From the NCBI GenBank assembly GCA_050010535.1, contig JBEKKT010000004.1, forward strand, positions 1 to 64,000: a stretch of DNA of 64,000 nucleotides, read 5' to 3'. Positions 8,815 to 17,896 of the stretch are shown one piece after another (within the stretch, counting starts at the first letter, position 1; each line of letters opens with the position of its first letter). The stretch comes from JAJRAG01 sp050010535. GTDB lineage: Archaea; Thermoplasmatota; Thermoplasmata; Methanomassiliicoccales; JACIVX01. The notes below the pieces were generated by a model that saw nothing but the letters and a program-made list of their open reading frames with translations, searched no databases and was not told where the DNA came from. Made by a program: the position numbers and the translations under genes.

Positions 8815-9711
8815 ATGCCGAAGTTCACAATTCCGAAGGAAGAATACGTCTACAAGGGTCATAGTGCGTGCCCCGGTTGCGGGACGCCGCTGGCCCTCAG
8901 GTATGCACTGAAGGCATTGGGTCCAAAGACCGTGCTCAACTTCCCTGCTGGTTGCGGCGGCGTGATATTGGGCGTCTGGCCCGGATACGCGATGAAAGTG
9001 CCGGTCGTCGATAATGCCTTCGAATGCACCGCAGCGGTCTCCAATGGACTCAGGGCGGGGTTCGAGGTCAAGGGCGTCGAGGACGCTTACGTTGTCGGCT
9101 GGGCGGGAGACGGAGGCACGGTCGACATCGGCCTACAAGCTCTCTCGGCGGCAGTCGATAGGAACTCGAACATCATCTACGTGATGCTTGATAACGAGGC
9201 GTACATGAACACTGGCATTCAAAGGAGCGGTTGCACGCCGGTCGGAGCATGGACGACAACGACCCCGGTGTCGAACGGAAAGGGATACAACCTGTCGCCC
9301 AAGAAGAGGATAATGGACATGATGGTCATCAACGGCATTGCCTACGGGGCGACGGTTAATGTCGCCTATCCAGAGGATTTCGTGGCGCGGATGCAGAAGG
9401 CCAAGGATATCAAGGGCACGAAATTCATACATGCCCTGGCGCCATGCACGGCCGGATGGCGCATCGACCCATCAAAGAGCGTGGAGATCGGGAGGCTGGC
9501 AACCCAGACGGGCGCATTCCCGCTTTACGAAGTGGACCACGGCAAGTACTCCCTGACCAAGGAGATAAAGAAGAGGAAGCCGATCGATGAGTATCTGAAG
9601 CTACAGGGAAGGTTCAGACATCTTCAAAAGGAAGCGATCGTGGACATCCAGAGACTAGTCGACGAGGAGTACGAAAGGCTCCTCAACATGGTAAAGGTCA
9701 CCAATGGGTAA
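8815..9711 (+). CDS. porB: Pyruvate (2-oxoacid):ferredoxin oxidoreductase, beta (TPP) subunit
   Basis: A protein of 298 residues. HSACPGCGTPLALRY supplies cluster cysteines, GWAGDGGTVDIGLQAL plus LDNEAYMNTG is the TPP/Mg signature, and the TGIQRSG-TP-GAWTTTTP segment is typical of pyruvate enzymes. A further Cys (APCTAGWR) near residue 215 fits the fourth cluster ligand. It starts directly after the porA TGA. Its 3' end overlaps iorA by 8 bases, so the pyruvate and indolepyruvate enzymes are made from one message. Confidence 0.93.
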   Translation: MPKFTIPKEEYVYKGHSACPGCGTPLALRYALKALGPKTVLNFPAGCGGVILGVWPGYAMKVPVVDNAFECTAAVSNGLRAGFEVKGVEDAYVVGWAGDGGTVDIGLQALSAAVDRNSNIIYVMLDNEAYMNTGIQRSGCTPVGAWTTTTPVSNGKGYNLSPKKRIMDMMVINGIAYGATVNVAYPEDFVARMQKAKDIKGTKFIHALAPCTAGWRIDPSKSVEIGRLATQTGAFPLYEVDHGKYSLTKEIKKRKPIDEYLKLQGRFRHLQKEAIVDIQRLVDEEYERLLNMVKVTNG

Positions 9712-11530
9712 GCCCGCGGAAAGGATACTCGCGAGCGAGGGGAAGCTTCTGCTGCTGGGGAACGAAGCGATAGCCCGCGGATGCTTGGAGGCTGGCGTCA
9801 GCGTCGCCGCCACGTACCCCGGGACGCCCTCATCAGAGATCGGGACGGTGCTCGAGAGAGTAGCTGACGACGTTGGTCTATACTTCGAGTACTCGGTAAA
9901 CGAGAAGGTCGCGGTGGAGGTATGCGGGGCGGCATCGGCCTCGGGCCTCCGTTCCTTCGCCTTCATGAAACACGTCGGGCTGAACGTCGCTAGCGACCCT
10001 TTCATGACCCTTGCCTATGCGGGCGTGGGGGGCGGCATGGTCGTCCTGAGCGCCGATGATCCCTCTTGCCACAGCAGCCAGGACGAGCAGGACAACCGCT
10101 TCTTTGCGAAACTTGCGCACGTTCCAATGTTGGAACCCTCGACACCACGCGAGGCGAAGGAGATGGTCCTCGAGGCTTTCAGGATCTCCGAGCGGCTCGA
10201 GCTGCCTGTTCTTCTGAGAACCACGACCAGGGTCAGTCATGCGAAGGGTGTGGTCCCCCTGGGTCTGGTACCGGAGGCCAGACCTCCCGGGAGGTTCGAG
10301 AAGGATCCGGAACGATTCGTAATGGTCCCTGCCCATGCGAGGGGCAACCGATTGAAGCTTCTGGACAGGTTTAGCAGGGCGCTAACGCTCTCAGAAAACT
10401 CAGAGTTGAATTTCCGCACAGGGAAGGGCAGAACCGGCGTCGTTACGAGCGGTGTATCGTACACATACGTGTCAGAGTTTCTCAGAGAAGTCGAGATCCT
10501 GAAGCTGGGGTTCACGAACCCGGTCCCTGAAGAGAAGGTGAGGAGATTCATCGAAGGAAAGGAGAAGGTTCTCGTCGTTGAGGAGTTGGACCCATACCTC
10601 GAAGATGAGGTGCTCCGGATCGCCAAGGGGGGCGGGATTGACGTTCCAATATTAGGCAAGAGAACCGGACATCTTCCACAAGCATTCGAGTTCTCCCCCG
10701 ACACGATGATGGGTCTGAAAGGTATCGTGCCCATCGTCGAGACCGAGAAACCGCTCGCACCCAAAGACATAGGATTGCCCGGCAGGCCTCCGGTCCTTTG
10801 CGCAGGGTGCCCTCACCGAGGGACATACTACGCAACGAGAGTCGCCCTCGGAAAGGAGGAAGCGATATTCAGCTCGGACGTGGGCTGCTACAGCCTCGGC
10901 ATCCAGCCTCCTCTAATGACTACAGACTTCCTCCTATGTATGGGGAGCAGTGTCGGAGCCGCGAGCGGGTTCACATCCGCAACCGATCAGAAGGTCATCG
11001 GGTTCATTGGAGATTCAACATTCTTTCATTCCGGAATCCCGGGTCTAATCAATGCTGTCTTCAACAATCATAGGTACTTGCTGATAATACTGGACAACAG
11101 CACGACCGCGATGACGGGACACCAACCGAATCCTGGTACCGGGAGGAACTACGGGGGCAGAAGGACGGAGGGTATCGACATCGAGAAGCTCGTGAGAGGA
11201 TGCGGTGTGGAATACGTGAGAACGATCGATCCTTACGAAATCAAGGAGGCGAGCCAGGTAATAAGGGAAGCGCTTCATCATGACGGGCTTGCGGTGGTAA
11301 TATCAAAGCGCGCTTGTCCACTCCTTCTGCGAAAGGAGGGGGGCCTGAGACCGGTGTCGCACAACATCGACCAGGACAAGTGCATTCACTGCTATACCTG
11401 CGTATCCAAACTGTCATGCCCGGCCCTCTTTAAGAGGGGCGAAGAGGTGCACATCGACGCGGCCCTTTGCATCGGATGCGGCTGCTGCTCCCAGGTCTGC
11501 CCGAAGCAAGCCATAGGGGTGGTGGATTGA
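9704..11530 (+). CDS. iorA: Indolepyruvate ferredoxin oxidoreductase, alpha subunit
   Basis: A protein of 608 residues, standard length. The N-terminal pyrimidine-binding domain starts LLLGNEAIARGCLEAGV; the TPP domain has CAGCPHRGTYYA, GDSTFFHSGIPGL and LDNSTTAMTGHQPNPGTG. The C-terminal 65 residues form a two-cluster ferredoxin domain (CIHCYTCVSKLSCP and CIGCGCCSQVCP). The enzyme oxidises aryl pyruvates derived from Trp, Tyr and Phe to the corresponding aryl-acetyl-CoA. ATG at 9704 overlaps porB. Presence beside por suggests amino-acid fermentation. Confidence 0.95.
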   Translation: MGKPAERILASEGKLLLLGNEAIARGCLEAGVSVAATYPGTPSSEIGTVLERVADDVGLYFEYSVNEKVAVEVCGAASASGLRSFAFMKHVGLNVASDPFMTLAYAGVGGGMVVLSADDPSCHSSQDEQDNRFFAKLAHVPMLEPSTPREAKEMVLEAFRISERLELPVLLRTTTRVSHAKGVVPLGLVPEARPPGRFEKDPERFVMVPAHARGNRLKLLDRFSRALTLSENSELNFRTGKGRTGVVTSGVSYTYVSEFLREVEILKLGFTNPVPEEKVRRFIEGKEKVLVVEELDPYLEDEVLRIAKGGGIDVPILGKRTGHLPQAFEFSPDTMMGLKGIVPIVETEKPLAPKDIGLPGRPPVLCAGCPHRGTYYATRVALGKEEAIFSSDVGCYSLGIQPPLMTTDFLLCMGSSVGAASGFTSATDQKVIGFIGDSTFFHSGIPGLINAVFNNHRYLLIILDNSTTAMTGHQPNPGTGRNYGGRRTEGIDIEKLVRGCGVEYVRTIDPYEIKEASQVIREALHHDGLAVVISKRACPLLLRKEGGLRPVSHNIDQDKCIHCYTCVSKLSCPALFKRGEEVHIDAALCIGCGCCSQVCPKQAIGVVD

Positions 11531-12138
11531 GCTACAATATACTGCTCGTCGGTGTCGGGGGACAAGGCGTTCTTCTCGCATCGGCCGTCATCGGCAACGC
11601 CGCAATGGAACACGAGACAGAAGTGGTCATGAGCGAGCTTCACGGAATGGCACAGAGGGGCGGGAGCGTGACGGCCAGCGTAAGGATCGGGAGGGACGTG
11701 AAGTCTTCCCTGATCCCAAAGGGAGGTGCCAATGTTCTTCTCGGATTCGAACCCGCCGAGACATATCGCTACCTTCCGGTCGCGAACAAATCCACGCACA
11801 TCATCACGAACGTGCGTCCGATAATCCCAATCCAGGTCTCGATGGGACTCGAGAAGTATCCAGAAGTGGAAGAGATTCTCGATGCGATCAGGGAAGTGAA
11901 TGACAGACTTTTCCCAATCGACGCGGACGCCATTGCCGCAGAAGCGGGGTACCGTATGGCCGTAAGCTCGGTCCTCATCGGAGCGTCCTGTGCCGTTGAT
12001 GACTTCCCGATCCCTCGCGAGTCGCTTGTCCGTGCGCTCCTCCTGAGAGTCCCAAGACAACACGCTGAGGTCAATGCAAAAGCCTTCGAGAACGGCTATG
12101 ACCAGACCAAGGCATACAGCTTACGACGGCAGTCATGA
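11527..12138 (+). CDS. iorB: Indolepyruvate ferredoxin oxidoreductase, beta subunit
   Basis: About 203 residues. The opening SYNILLVGVGGQGVLLASAVIG is the family start (the gamma-like fold), and SELHGMAQRGGSVTASVRIG follows. The start is the TTG at 11527, which overlaps the iorA TGA in ATTGA; earlier in-frame starts would read through the iorA ferredoxin region and are rejected. The C-terminal half (FPIDADAIAAEAG, SVLIGAS) is complete. It is the last gene of the por-ior operon. Confidence 0.93.
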   Translation: MSYNILLVGVGGQGVLLASAVIGNAAMEHETEVVMSELHGMAQRGGSVTASVRIGRDVKSSLIPKGGANVLLGFEPAETYRYLPVANKSTHIITNVRPIIPIQVSMGLEKYPEVEEILDAIREVNDRLFPIDADAIAAEAGYRMAVSSVLIGASCAVDDFPIPRESLVRALLLRVPRQHAEVNAKAFENGYDQTKAYSLRRQS

Positions 12139-12183
12139 GCCGGAACGGATCGAAAGGGACCGGGACCCAGGCTTGCGAAGATC

Positions 12184-13282
12184 TTACTCGACCTTGGCGA
12201 CGAATCTCCTGGCATAGCCGATGATGACCTTCCAGTAGCCCTTGAGCATTGCGTCCAGATCCATGTCCCCGGTATCCACTAGCAGGCGTTCTGTCTCTCT
12301 CAGTTTCGAAGGGGCTGCGATCACGGTGATGTTCTTGGGTCCGACTTTTCTTATGATCCTGGGCGATATCTTTGATTGCCCCTGCCGAATATGAAGCCCT
12401 GCGCGCCAATCGGCGTGACCACGATTCTCGCGTCGGGATTGCCCTTCAACACAGCGAGCAGGTCGTCCTCCGATGCGTCTTTGACGATTAGTCTTCCGCC
12501 CATAACCACATCGACCCCGAGTAGGGTCTTCTCCACACCAATGTGTTTTGCCACCGCCTCGGTCGTCGTTCCCGGGCCTAGAATGTAGATGACACCGTCC
12601 TCGAGATTTTCGGCCATATACTGATCGATCTCGTCCTTTTCATCTTCGCTTGAGCTCACGACGATCTCACTTTTTGTTTGTTGGATAAGGGATTGGTCAT
12701 AAGGGACAATCATGTAACCATATAGTGAAGAGTTCAGACGCCCCTTTCGAAAAGCATCCTCGTCGATATCCATCACCTCAGCCCGGCGTATCGGCAGCGA
12801 TTCGACTGCAAAGATCTTGAGGATTCTCCCTGAGGCCTCAGGCGTCATCGAGGACACGCCGGAGTGCATCTTGACCCCGGAGGGTATCCCGATCACTGGC
12901 ATCTTCTAGTGGACCGCGTCCAGTACATCTCTTGCAGTCCCATCTCCACCGGCAAAGACCAGCATGCGAGCATTCCCCTCGACGATCTTCCTGCAAGCTT
13001 CCTCCGTGTCATTCCGGGAAGTCGGGGTTGAGGGGCATGTATCACTTCGAATCTCGCTTTCATATCTTTAAGCAAATCCTCTCCCATACCTCTACCGGCC
13101 GTGAGAAAGTCGAATTGATCGAGGAGGACCGCGGCCCGCAAAGCCTCATGAGCCCTCCTCCTCGCTATCGGCTCAGCACCTCTCTTCAGCGATTCGAGAA
13201 AGACATTCTACCCGTCTGTCCCCTTGAGACCGACTCGCCCACCCATACCTGCGATAGGGTTGATGATGAGACCGACCAACAC
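12184..13282 (-). pseudogene. ATP-NAD kinase-like gene with two TAGs and two frameshifts
   Basis: Pieces of one COG3199-type NAD kinase are spread over all three minus frames. Read from 13282: VLVGLIINPIAGMGGRVGLKGTDG, then TAG (13208-13210), then ESLKRGAEPIARRRA; after a shift near 13021-13040 comes the LVFAGGDGTARDVLDAVH segment with the GGDGT signature, then TAG (12906-12908), then PVIGIPSGVKMHS and GPGTTTEAVAKHIG; after a second shift near 12365-12386 comes ISPRIIRKVG, DTGDMDLDAMLKGYW and a TAA at 12184. The family makes NADP from NAD. Order and spacing are intact, so decay is recent, or this stretch has read errors. Another NAD kinase gene would be expected elsewhere. Confidence 0.82.
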
Positions 13283-13423
13283 GCGACTTCATCACTGCCT
13301 GGCCTCATGAAGTCTTCGATTCCATAGCCGCAATTGGACTGAGTAAGACCCTAAGGACTTGGGACAAAGATTCAACAAACGAGCATAATTCCGAACAAGT
13401 CCGAGTTGTGATAAGAAATATAC

Positions 13424-13442
13424 GAGCGGGGATTTCCCGCCG
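13424..13442 (-). terminator. Hairpin after ftsZ
   Basis: Downstream of ftsZ on the minus strand, GCGGG and CCCGC arms surround a short AAATC loop, followed by an AT-rich stretch (tcgtatatttcttatc). It fits a transcription end for the RHH-ftsZ unit. Confidence 0.4.
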
Positions 13443-13482
13443 TATAGACTAGCCTGCTCCTATCTATCGATTCAAACGAGGC

Positions 13483-14298
13483 TCAGCGAGCTGCGAAATC
13501 AGGACTTAACCCGGTGGTGAACTCCACGCCTCCGATCTCACCGATAGATGCATGAATCAGCTCCGCCTCGGGCGCAGGAATCTGTGCCATTTCATCGGAT
13601 TCTTCCTCGTCTATCTCGTGAAGCATCTCCTCGACGTCCGAGGCAATCTGGGTTATGAACGATTCGCTAATCTTTGCGCAGACGGATTCTATGATCTTGA
13701 CGATGCTTCGCTCCATTATCGCGAAACTGTCCCTGACCGGGATGTCCCCGGCTATCTCGAGCAACCTGTCGTTGTCTAGGACAAGCGTCGTCTCGGCCGC
13801 TCCGCGCAGCTTCTTCAGTCCGTCGCTCGCTCTCTTCAAGTTGTCTCTCTCGAAAGAGAACGGATTGATCGCAATCGCGAAAGTGACGGCATCAAGCTCT
13901 TTCGCAACCTCGGCGACGACTGGCGCAGCCCCAGTACCAGTCCCTCCACCCATGCCGGCAATCACGAAGACGATGTCGCTCCCTTTGAGAACCTCCTTCA
14001 ATGTCGGCCTTGCGCAGTCCGCACAGTATTCCCCCACCTCAGGGAATCCTCCTGCGCCTTCCCCGTGCGTTATGTCCTTCCCGATGAGGATCTTCTTGTG
14101 CGCATCGACCTTCTCGAGCTTCTTCTCGTCCGTGTTCACCGCAATGGTCTCAATGTTGCTCTTGCAGTTCCAGTAGATGCCATTGACTATGTTGTTCCCA
14201 GCGCCGCCGCACCCTACAACCGAAATCTTCGGTTCTATCATCCCCTTGCTGAGCATTTCGACGATTTGCTCAGTTTTCATGGTTTTGTCCATATTCAT
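13483..14298 (-). CDS. ftsZ: FtsZ-family GTPase, short form lacking the C-terminal domain
   Basis: A protein of 271 residues where archaeal FtsZ is about 350-400. The GTPase domain is clear: ISVVGCGGAGNNIVNG (25-40), TIAVNTDEKKL, GEGAGGFPEVGE, and the tubulin signature GMGGGTGTGAAP at 115-126, then DNDRLLEI and helix H7. After H7 the T7 region aligns as FITQIASDVEEML against the usual LINVDFADVKTVM, so Asn and the first Asp are replaced while the last Asp remains; the activation domain that should follow is absent. A 45-residue acidic tail ends in TGA and a hairpin. It is cotranscribed with a tandem RHH regulator, as are cell division loci in other Euryarchaea. Role: division ring component or a regulatory FtsZ variant. 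Confidence 0.85.
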   Translation of the reverse strand: MNMDKTMKTEQIVEMLSKGMIEPKISVVGCGGAGNNIVNGIYWNCKSNIETIAVNTDEKKLEKVDAHKKILIGKDITHGEGAGGFPEVGEYCADCARPTLKEVLKGSDIVFVIAGMGGGTGTGAAPVVAEVAKELDAVTFAIAINPFSFERDNLKRASDGLKKLRGAAETTLVLDNDRLLEIAGDIPVRDSFAIMERSIVKIIESVCAKISESFITQIASDVEEMLHEIDEEESDEMAQIPAPEAELIHASIGEIGGVEFTTGLSPDFAAR

Positions 14299-14428
14299 TT
14301 GACCCCCAGGTTGCGACCAAGTTGGAGCAGGCTAGCTACGCGGCTTTGCGCTTGACAAAACCGTGCATCCCATCCCTTCCGCAAGCCCTTGACACTCAGT
14401 CCGACAGTCACATCGTCCGTGACAAGAC

Positions 14429-14803
14429 TCACTCAGGCACGACTTCGAGAGTTTCCCGCTTCGTCTCGAAGATCTTCCTCTTCACATCCTCCAGGTATTC
14501 TTTCGGAACGAATTCCTTTCGAACGCAGTCTTCGATGGCCCCACTAACCGAGTTGTAGATCCCGGCCCTCACCATACCCTCCATGATACCGAGAGCTGCC
14601 CGTGGTATCTTGATTGAGATTCCCTTCGCATTCGTCTCCGAAACCTGAGTCCCTTTTCCCTCAATGAACGAATGGAGGGCGACTCTTGCTAGCTGAGACC
14701 TGTTGGAGAAATCTGCATGTTCTTCGATGAATCGATCGAGGAGTTCGAGTTCTTCTCTGCCAAGCCTCAGAGATATTCTTTCGCCGTCCATTACGGTGCC
14801 CAC
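14429..14803 (-). CDS. Tandem ribbon-helix-helix regulator upstream of ftsZ (CdrS-like)
   Basis: A protein of 124 residues (GTG at 14803; ATG at 14791 is an alternative). Two RHH-like units follow each other: ERISLRLGREELELLDRFIEEH plus FSNRSQLARVALHSFIE (about 6-49), and GISIKIPRAALGIMEGMV plus YNSVSGAIEDCVRKEF (about 61-97). The first beta strand (RISLRL) has the alternating residues that read DNA in RHH dimers. It lies 130 bases before ftsZ on the same strand. In Halobacteria the RHH protein CdrS controls ftsZ and cell division genes; by analogy this one probably regulates its own operon through the GTCATAC repeats at 14822-14882. Confidence 0.75.
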   Translation of the reverse strand: MGTVMDGERISLRLGREELELLDRFIEEHADFSNRSQLARVALHSFIEGKGTQVSETNAKGISIKIPRAALGIMEGMVRAGIYNSVSGAIEDCVRKEFVPKEYLEDVKRKIFETKRETLEVVPE

Positions 14804-14821
14804 CTTAGTCCTGTATCGAAC

Positions 14822-14882
14822 GTCATACTCTATGTCATACTCGATATATAAATATTTGCCGATTTGTCATACGGAGTCATAC
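14822..14882 (-). promoter_or_regulatory. RHH-ftsZ promoter: TATA box flanked by four GTCATAC repeats
   Basis: The heptamer GTCATAC occurs at 14822-14828, 14834-14840, 14866-14872 and 14876-14882, two copies on each side of an AT-rich TATA element (GATATATAAATATT, about 14843-14856). Within each pair the copies are 12 and 10 bases apart, about one helical turn. Such tandem short sites are what RHH dimers bind. The TATA element lies about 40-50 bases before the GTG at 14803. A binding protein here would block or stabilise the promoter. Confidence 0.6.
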
Positions 14883-15007
14883 ATTCGACAAAGGCAGGAC
14901 AGATTCCGATGCGATTTTCGGCGCACATCCAAGTGGCGATTGTCGCATTTTCTGAACACCGAAACCATCTTTATGGCCTTGCCACATACCGTGCCGAAGG
15001 TGCCTCC

Positions 15008-17890
15008 ATGACGGGTCGGTCGACCGAGATCGAAGCGAAATGGCAGGAACGTTGGTACAATGCTGGCGTCAATGAATCTGAAGCAGACTCACGTCCGAAG
15101 TTCATGATGATTTTCGCATACCCCGGAGTGACGGGTTACCTTCATGTGGGCCACATGCGTGGTTACACTTACGTCGATGCCATTACGCGATACGTCAGAA
15201 TGACTGGCTACAATGTCCTTTTCCCGGTCGGAACGCACGCAACCGGCAATGGCGCAATCAGCCTCGCGAACCGAATAAGGGCGAGAGACCCCGGGACCGT
15301 CGAATACATGTTGGCAAACGGTTGTCCAGAGCGAGAGCTTGATAATCTGGGAGACCCCGTTAAGGTCGTCGAGTTCTTCAACAATGTCTATGTCAACCAA
15401 TACTGGAAACGATTCGGTTTTCTCGCCGACTGGCGCAGGTTCACGTGTACAATCTATCCAGACTACCAGAAGTTTATTCAATGGCAGTTCCACAAACTGA
15501 AAGATGGGGGGCTTCTTATCCAGAAGCCATATTTCGCCACCGCCTGCGTAGAGTGCGGCCCCGTCGCAGTAGACCCGTCCGAGACCGACTTGCAAAAGGG
15601 CGGCAAAGCGGAGACTGTCGAATATTCCCTCCTGAAGTTCAGATGCGGGGATATGTTCCTCGTCGCCGCGACCCTCAGGCCAGAAACGGTCTATGGCCAG
15701 ACCAATTTCTGGGTGAACCCAGAAGTCGAGTATATCAAGGTCAGAAAGGACGGCCAGACATGGGTCATCAGCAAGCCCTCATACGAAAAGATGAGGTATC
15801 AGAAGGCTGGCCTTGAGATCGTCGGTACTATCATAGGGCGGGAGCTGGTGGGAAAGAAGTGCCTGGCCCCCGTGATCCACCGCGCGATCCCCGTCCTGCC
15901 TGCGACATTCTGCGATCCTGCTGTCGGAACGGGATTGGTCACGAGCGTCCCATCTGATGCACCCGATGACTGGATTGCTCTGAGGATGCTCCAGGAAAAC
16001 AAGTGTCTCGTGAGGGAATACGGTCTCGATCCTGATGAAATCCGAAGGATCTCACCGATACCTATCATCGACACGAAAGGCTGGGGGCCGCTCCCTGCCG
16101 TGGAAATAACGGAGAGAATGGGTATAAGTGTGATTGGCGACCCTAAGCTGGAGGATGCCAAGAAAATCATCTATAGGGATGGCTTCCACACAGGTCGCAT
16201 GAACGAAAACTGCGGTGAGTATGCCGGTCTCCCAGTCGAACGTGCCAAGGAGATGATAAGGGACTTCATGATCTCCAACGGAGAGGCCGAGATGTTCTAC
16301 GATCTCTCGGAGGAAGTGATCTGTCGGTGCGGCAAGCCCGTCGTGATAAAGAAGATTCCCGACCAATGGTTCATCGACTATGCGAACGAGCAACTCACTA
16401 GGAAAAGCAAGGAACATGCTATGTCGATGCATATCCTCCCTTCCGAGTACCACACAAACATCCAGGGGGTCCTCGACTGGTTCAGAGAAAGGGCTTGCGT
16501 AAGACAGGGGAACTGGCTTGGAACGAGATTCCCCTTCGACAACGATTGGATCATCGAGGCGATATCCGACTCGACACTCTATCCTGTCTACTACCTAGTC
16601 TCGAAGTACTTCAACGAGGGCAGTCTCAAGCTTGAAAGCCTGACAGAGGAGTTCTTCGATTACGTTTTCCTGGAGAAAGGGAATCCTGAAGAGGTGTCAA
16701 AGCACACGGGGGTGGAACTGGGCCTTCTCGAACGAATCAGGAAGGACGTGGCCTACTGGTACCCACTGAACATCAATCTCGGCGGGAAGGAGCACATGAC
16801 CGTCCACTTCCCGGCCTTCCTGATGAACCACGTCGGCGTGCTCCCTCAGAGGTACTGGCCTAGGGGCATCTTCGTGAATTGGTATGTCATCGGGAAGCTC
16901 GGCAAGATTTCCAAGTCGAAGGGAGGCGCGGAGCCGATCCCGGGGGCAGCTGAACACTTCGGCGTGGACCCGATGCGCCTTTACTACGCTCACATCGCCT
17001 CTCCGTTCGCGGACGTCGAGTGGGACGAAGAAGCGATAGAGAACTACAAGGCGCGCATAGAGCGGATAGCAAAGACCGTGGATGAACTGAAATCGCTCCC
17101 AAATAAGGCCGAGATGACAAGCATAGACAAATGGCTACGATCGCGCCTCAACAGTCGGATAAAGACTATCAGGAAGGGCATGGAGAACTACGACCTGAGG
17201 AATATGGCGAACGAGGTCTACTTCGAAATGCTAAGCGATATTAGGTGGTATATTAGGAGGGGGGGAAACAATGGACAAATAGCCCGCAACGTGCTCGAAG
17301 TCTGGGTACGGATGATGGCGCCTGTCACGCCCCACAACGCCGAGGAGATTTGGGAAGGTCTGGGAAGGAATCAAATGGTCTCCATTGCAGACTACCCTGT
17401 TTCGGTTGAGGAGAACCTCGATCTCGAGGTCGAAGAGGCCGAGGAGTTCCTCAAGAGCGTAATCCTAGACATCAACGAGATCATCAGGGTCACGAGAATA
17501 TCTCCGAAGAGAGTCAACTTATATACGTCGCCCGCCTGGAAGCAGGGGGTGTTCGAGAAGGCGATACAGATGGCAAAGGAGAACGGGCTGAGCGTCCCGG
17601 CTATCACGAAGGCGACGATGTCAGACCCCGATATGAAGAAGCACGGAAAGGAGGCTGCGGATTTCGCACGGAAGACTGCCGAGGACCTCATGAAGCGTTC
17701 CGCTTCGGATGTCAGCAGGATCGCTAGATCCATCAATGAGTTCCGATATCTCACGGAGGCCTCATCTTTCATCTCCGAGGAGATCGGTTGCGATGTCGCC
17801 GTTCATTCTGCCGACGACCCGGATGCATACGATCCACAGAAAAAGGCAAAGGCATCAATCCCCCGCAGACCCGCAATATTCATCGAGTGA
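15008..17890 (+). CDS. leuS: Leucyl-tRNA synthetase, archaeal type
   Basis: A protein of 960 residues from the ATG at 15008. The HIGH motif is HVGH at 46-49 (in GYLHVGHMRGY) and the KMSKS loop reads KISKSKGG at about 633-640. The editing domain lies between, with the TLRPETVYGQTNFWV segment near residue 220, and a Cys-rich insert (CVECG) near 180. The frame is open upstream to 14864, but those residues lie inside the RHH-ftsZ promoter and are unlike the family, whereas MTGRSTEIEAKWQERW is the usual opening. Length and C-terminal extension match archaeal LeuRS. Confidence 0.95.
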   Translation: MTGRSTEIEAKWQERWYNAGVNESEADSRPKFMMIFAYPGVTGYLHVGHMRGYTYVDAITRYVRMTGYNVLFPVGTHATGNGAISLANRIRARDPGTVEYMLANGCPERELDNLGDPVKVVEFFNNVYVNQYWKRFGFLADWRRFTCTIYPDYQKFIQWQFHKLKDGGLLIQKPYFATACVECGPVAVDPSETDLQKGGKAETVEYSLLKFRCGDMFLVAATLRPETVYGQTNFWVNPEVEYIKVRKDGQTWVISKPSYEKMRYQKAGLEIVGTIIGRELVGKKCLAPVIHRAIPVLPATFCDPAVGTGLVTSVPSDAPDDWIALRMLQENKCLVREYGLDPDEIRRISPIPIIDTKGWGPLPAVEITERMGISVIGDPKLEDAKKIIYRDGFHTGRMNENCGEYAGLPVERAKEMIRDFMISNGEAEMFYDLSEEVICRCGKPVVIKKIPDQWFIDYANEQLTRKSKEHAMSMHILPSEYHTNIQGVLDWFRERACVRQGNWLGTRFPFDNDWIIEAISDSTLYPVYYLVSKYFNEGSLKLESLTEEFFDYVFLEKGNPEEVSKHTGVELGLLERIRKDVAYWYPLNINLGGKEHMTVHFPAFLMNHVGVLPQRYWPRGIFVNWYVIGKLGKISKSKGGAEPIPGAAEHFGVDPMRLYYAHIASPFADVEWDEEAIENYKARIERIAKTVDELKSLPNKAEMTSIDKWLRSRLNSRIKTIRKGMENYDLRNMANEVYFEMLSDIRWYIRRGGNNGQIARNVLEVWVRMMAPVTPHNAEEIWEGLGRNQMVSIADYPVSVEENLDLEVEEAEEFLKSVILDINEIIRVTRISPKRVNLYTSPAWKQGVFEKAIQMAKENGLSVPAITKATMSDPDMKKHGKEAADFARKTAEDLMKRSASDVSRIARSINEFRYLTEASSFISEEIGCDVAVHSADDPDAYDPQKKAKASIPRRPAIFIE

Positions 17891-17896
17891 GAGCAC

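Noticed and set aside
10237..10770. Minus-strand frame of 177 codons inside iorA
   Set aside because: Low-complexity Ser/Thr/Pro-rich shadow of the iorA coding sequence.
14864..15007. Upstream extension of LeuRS by 48 residues
   Set aside because: The extension overlaps the RHH-ftsZ promoter repeats and has no similarity to LeuRS, which properly begins at 15008.
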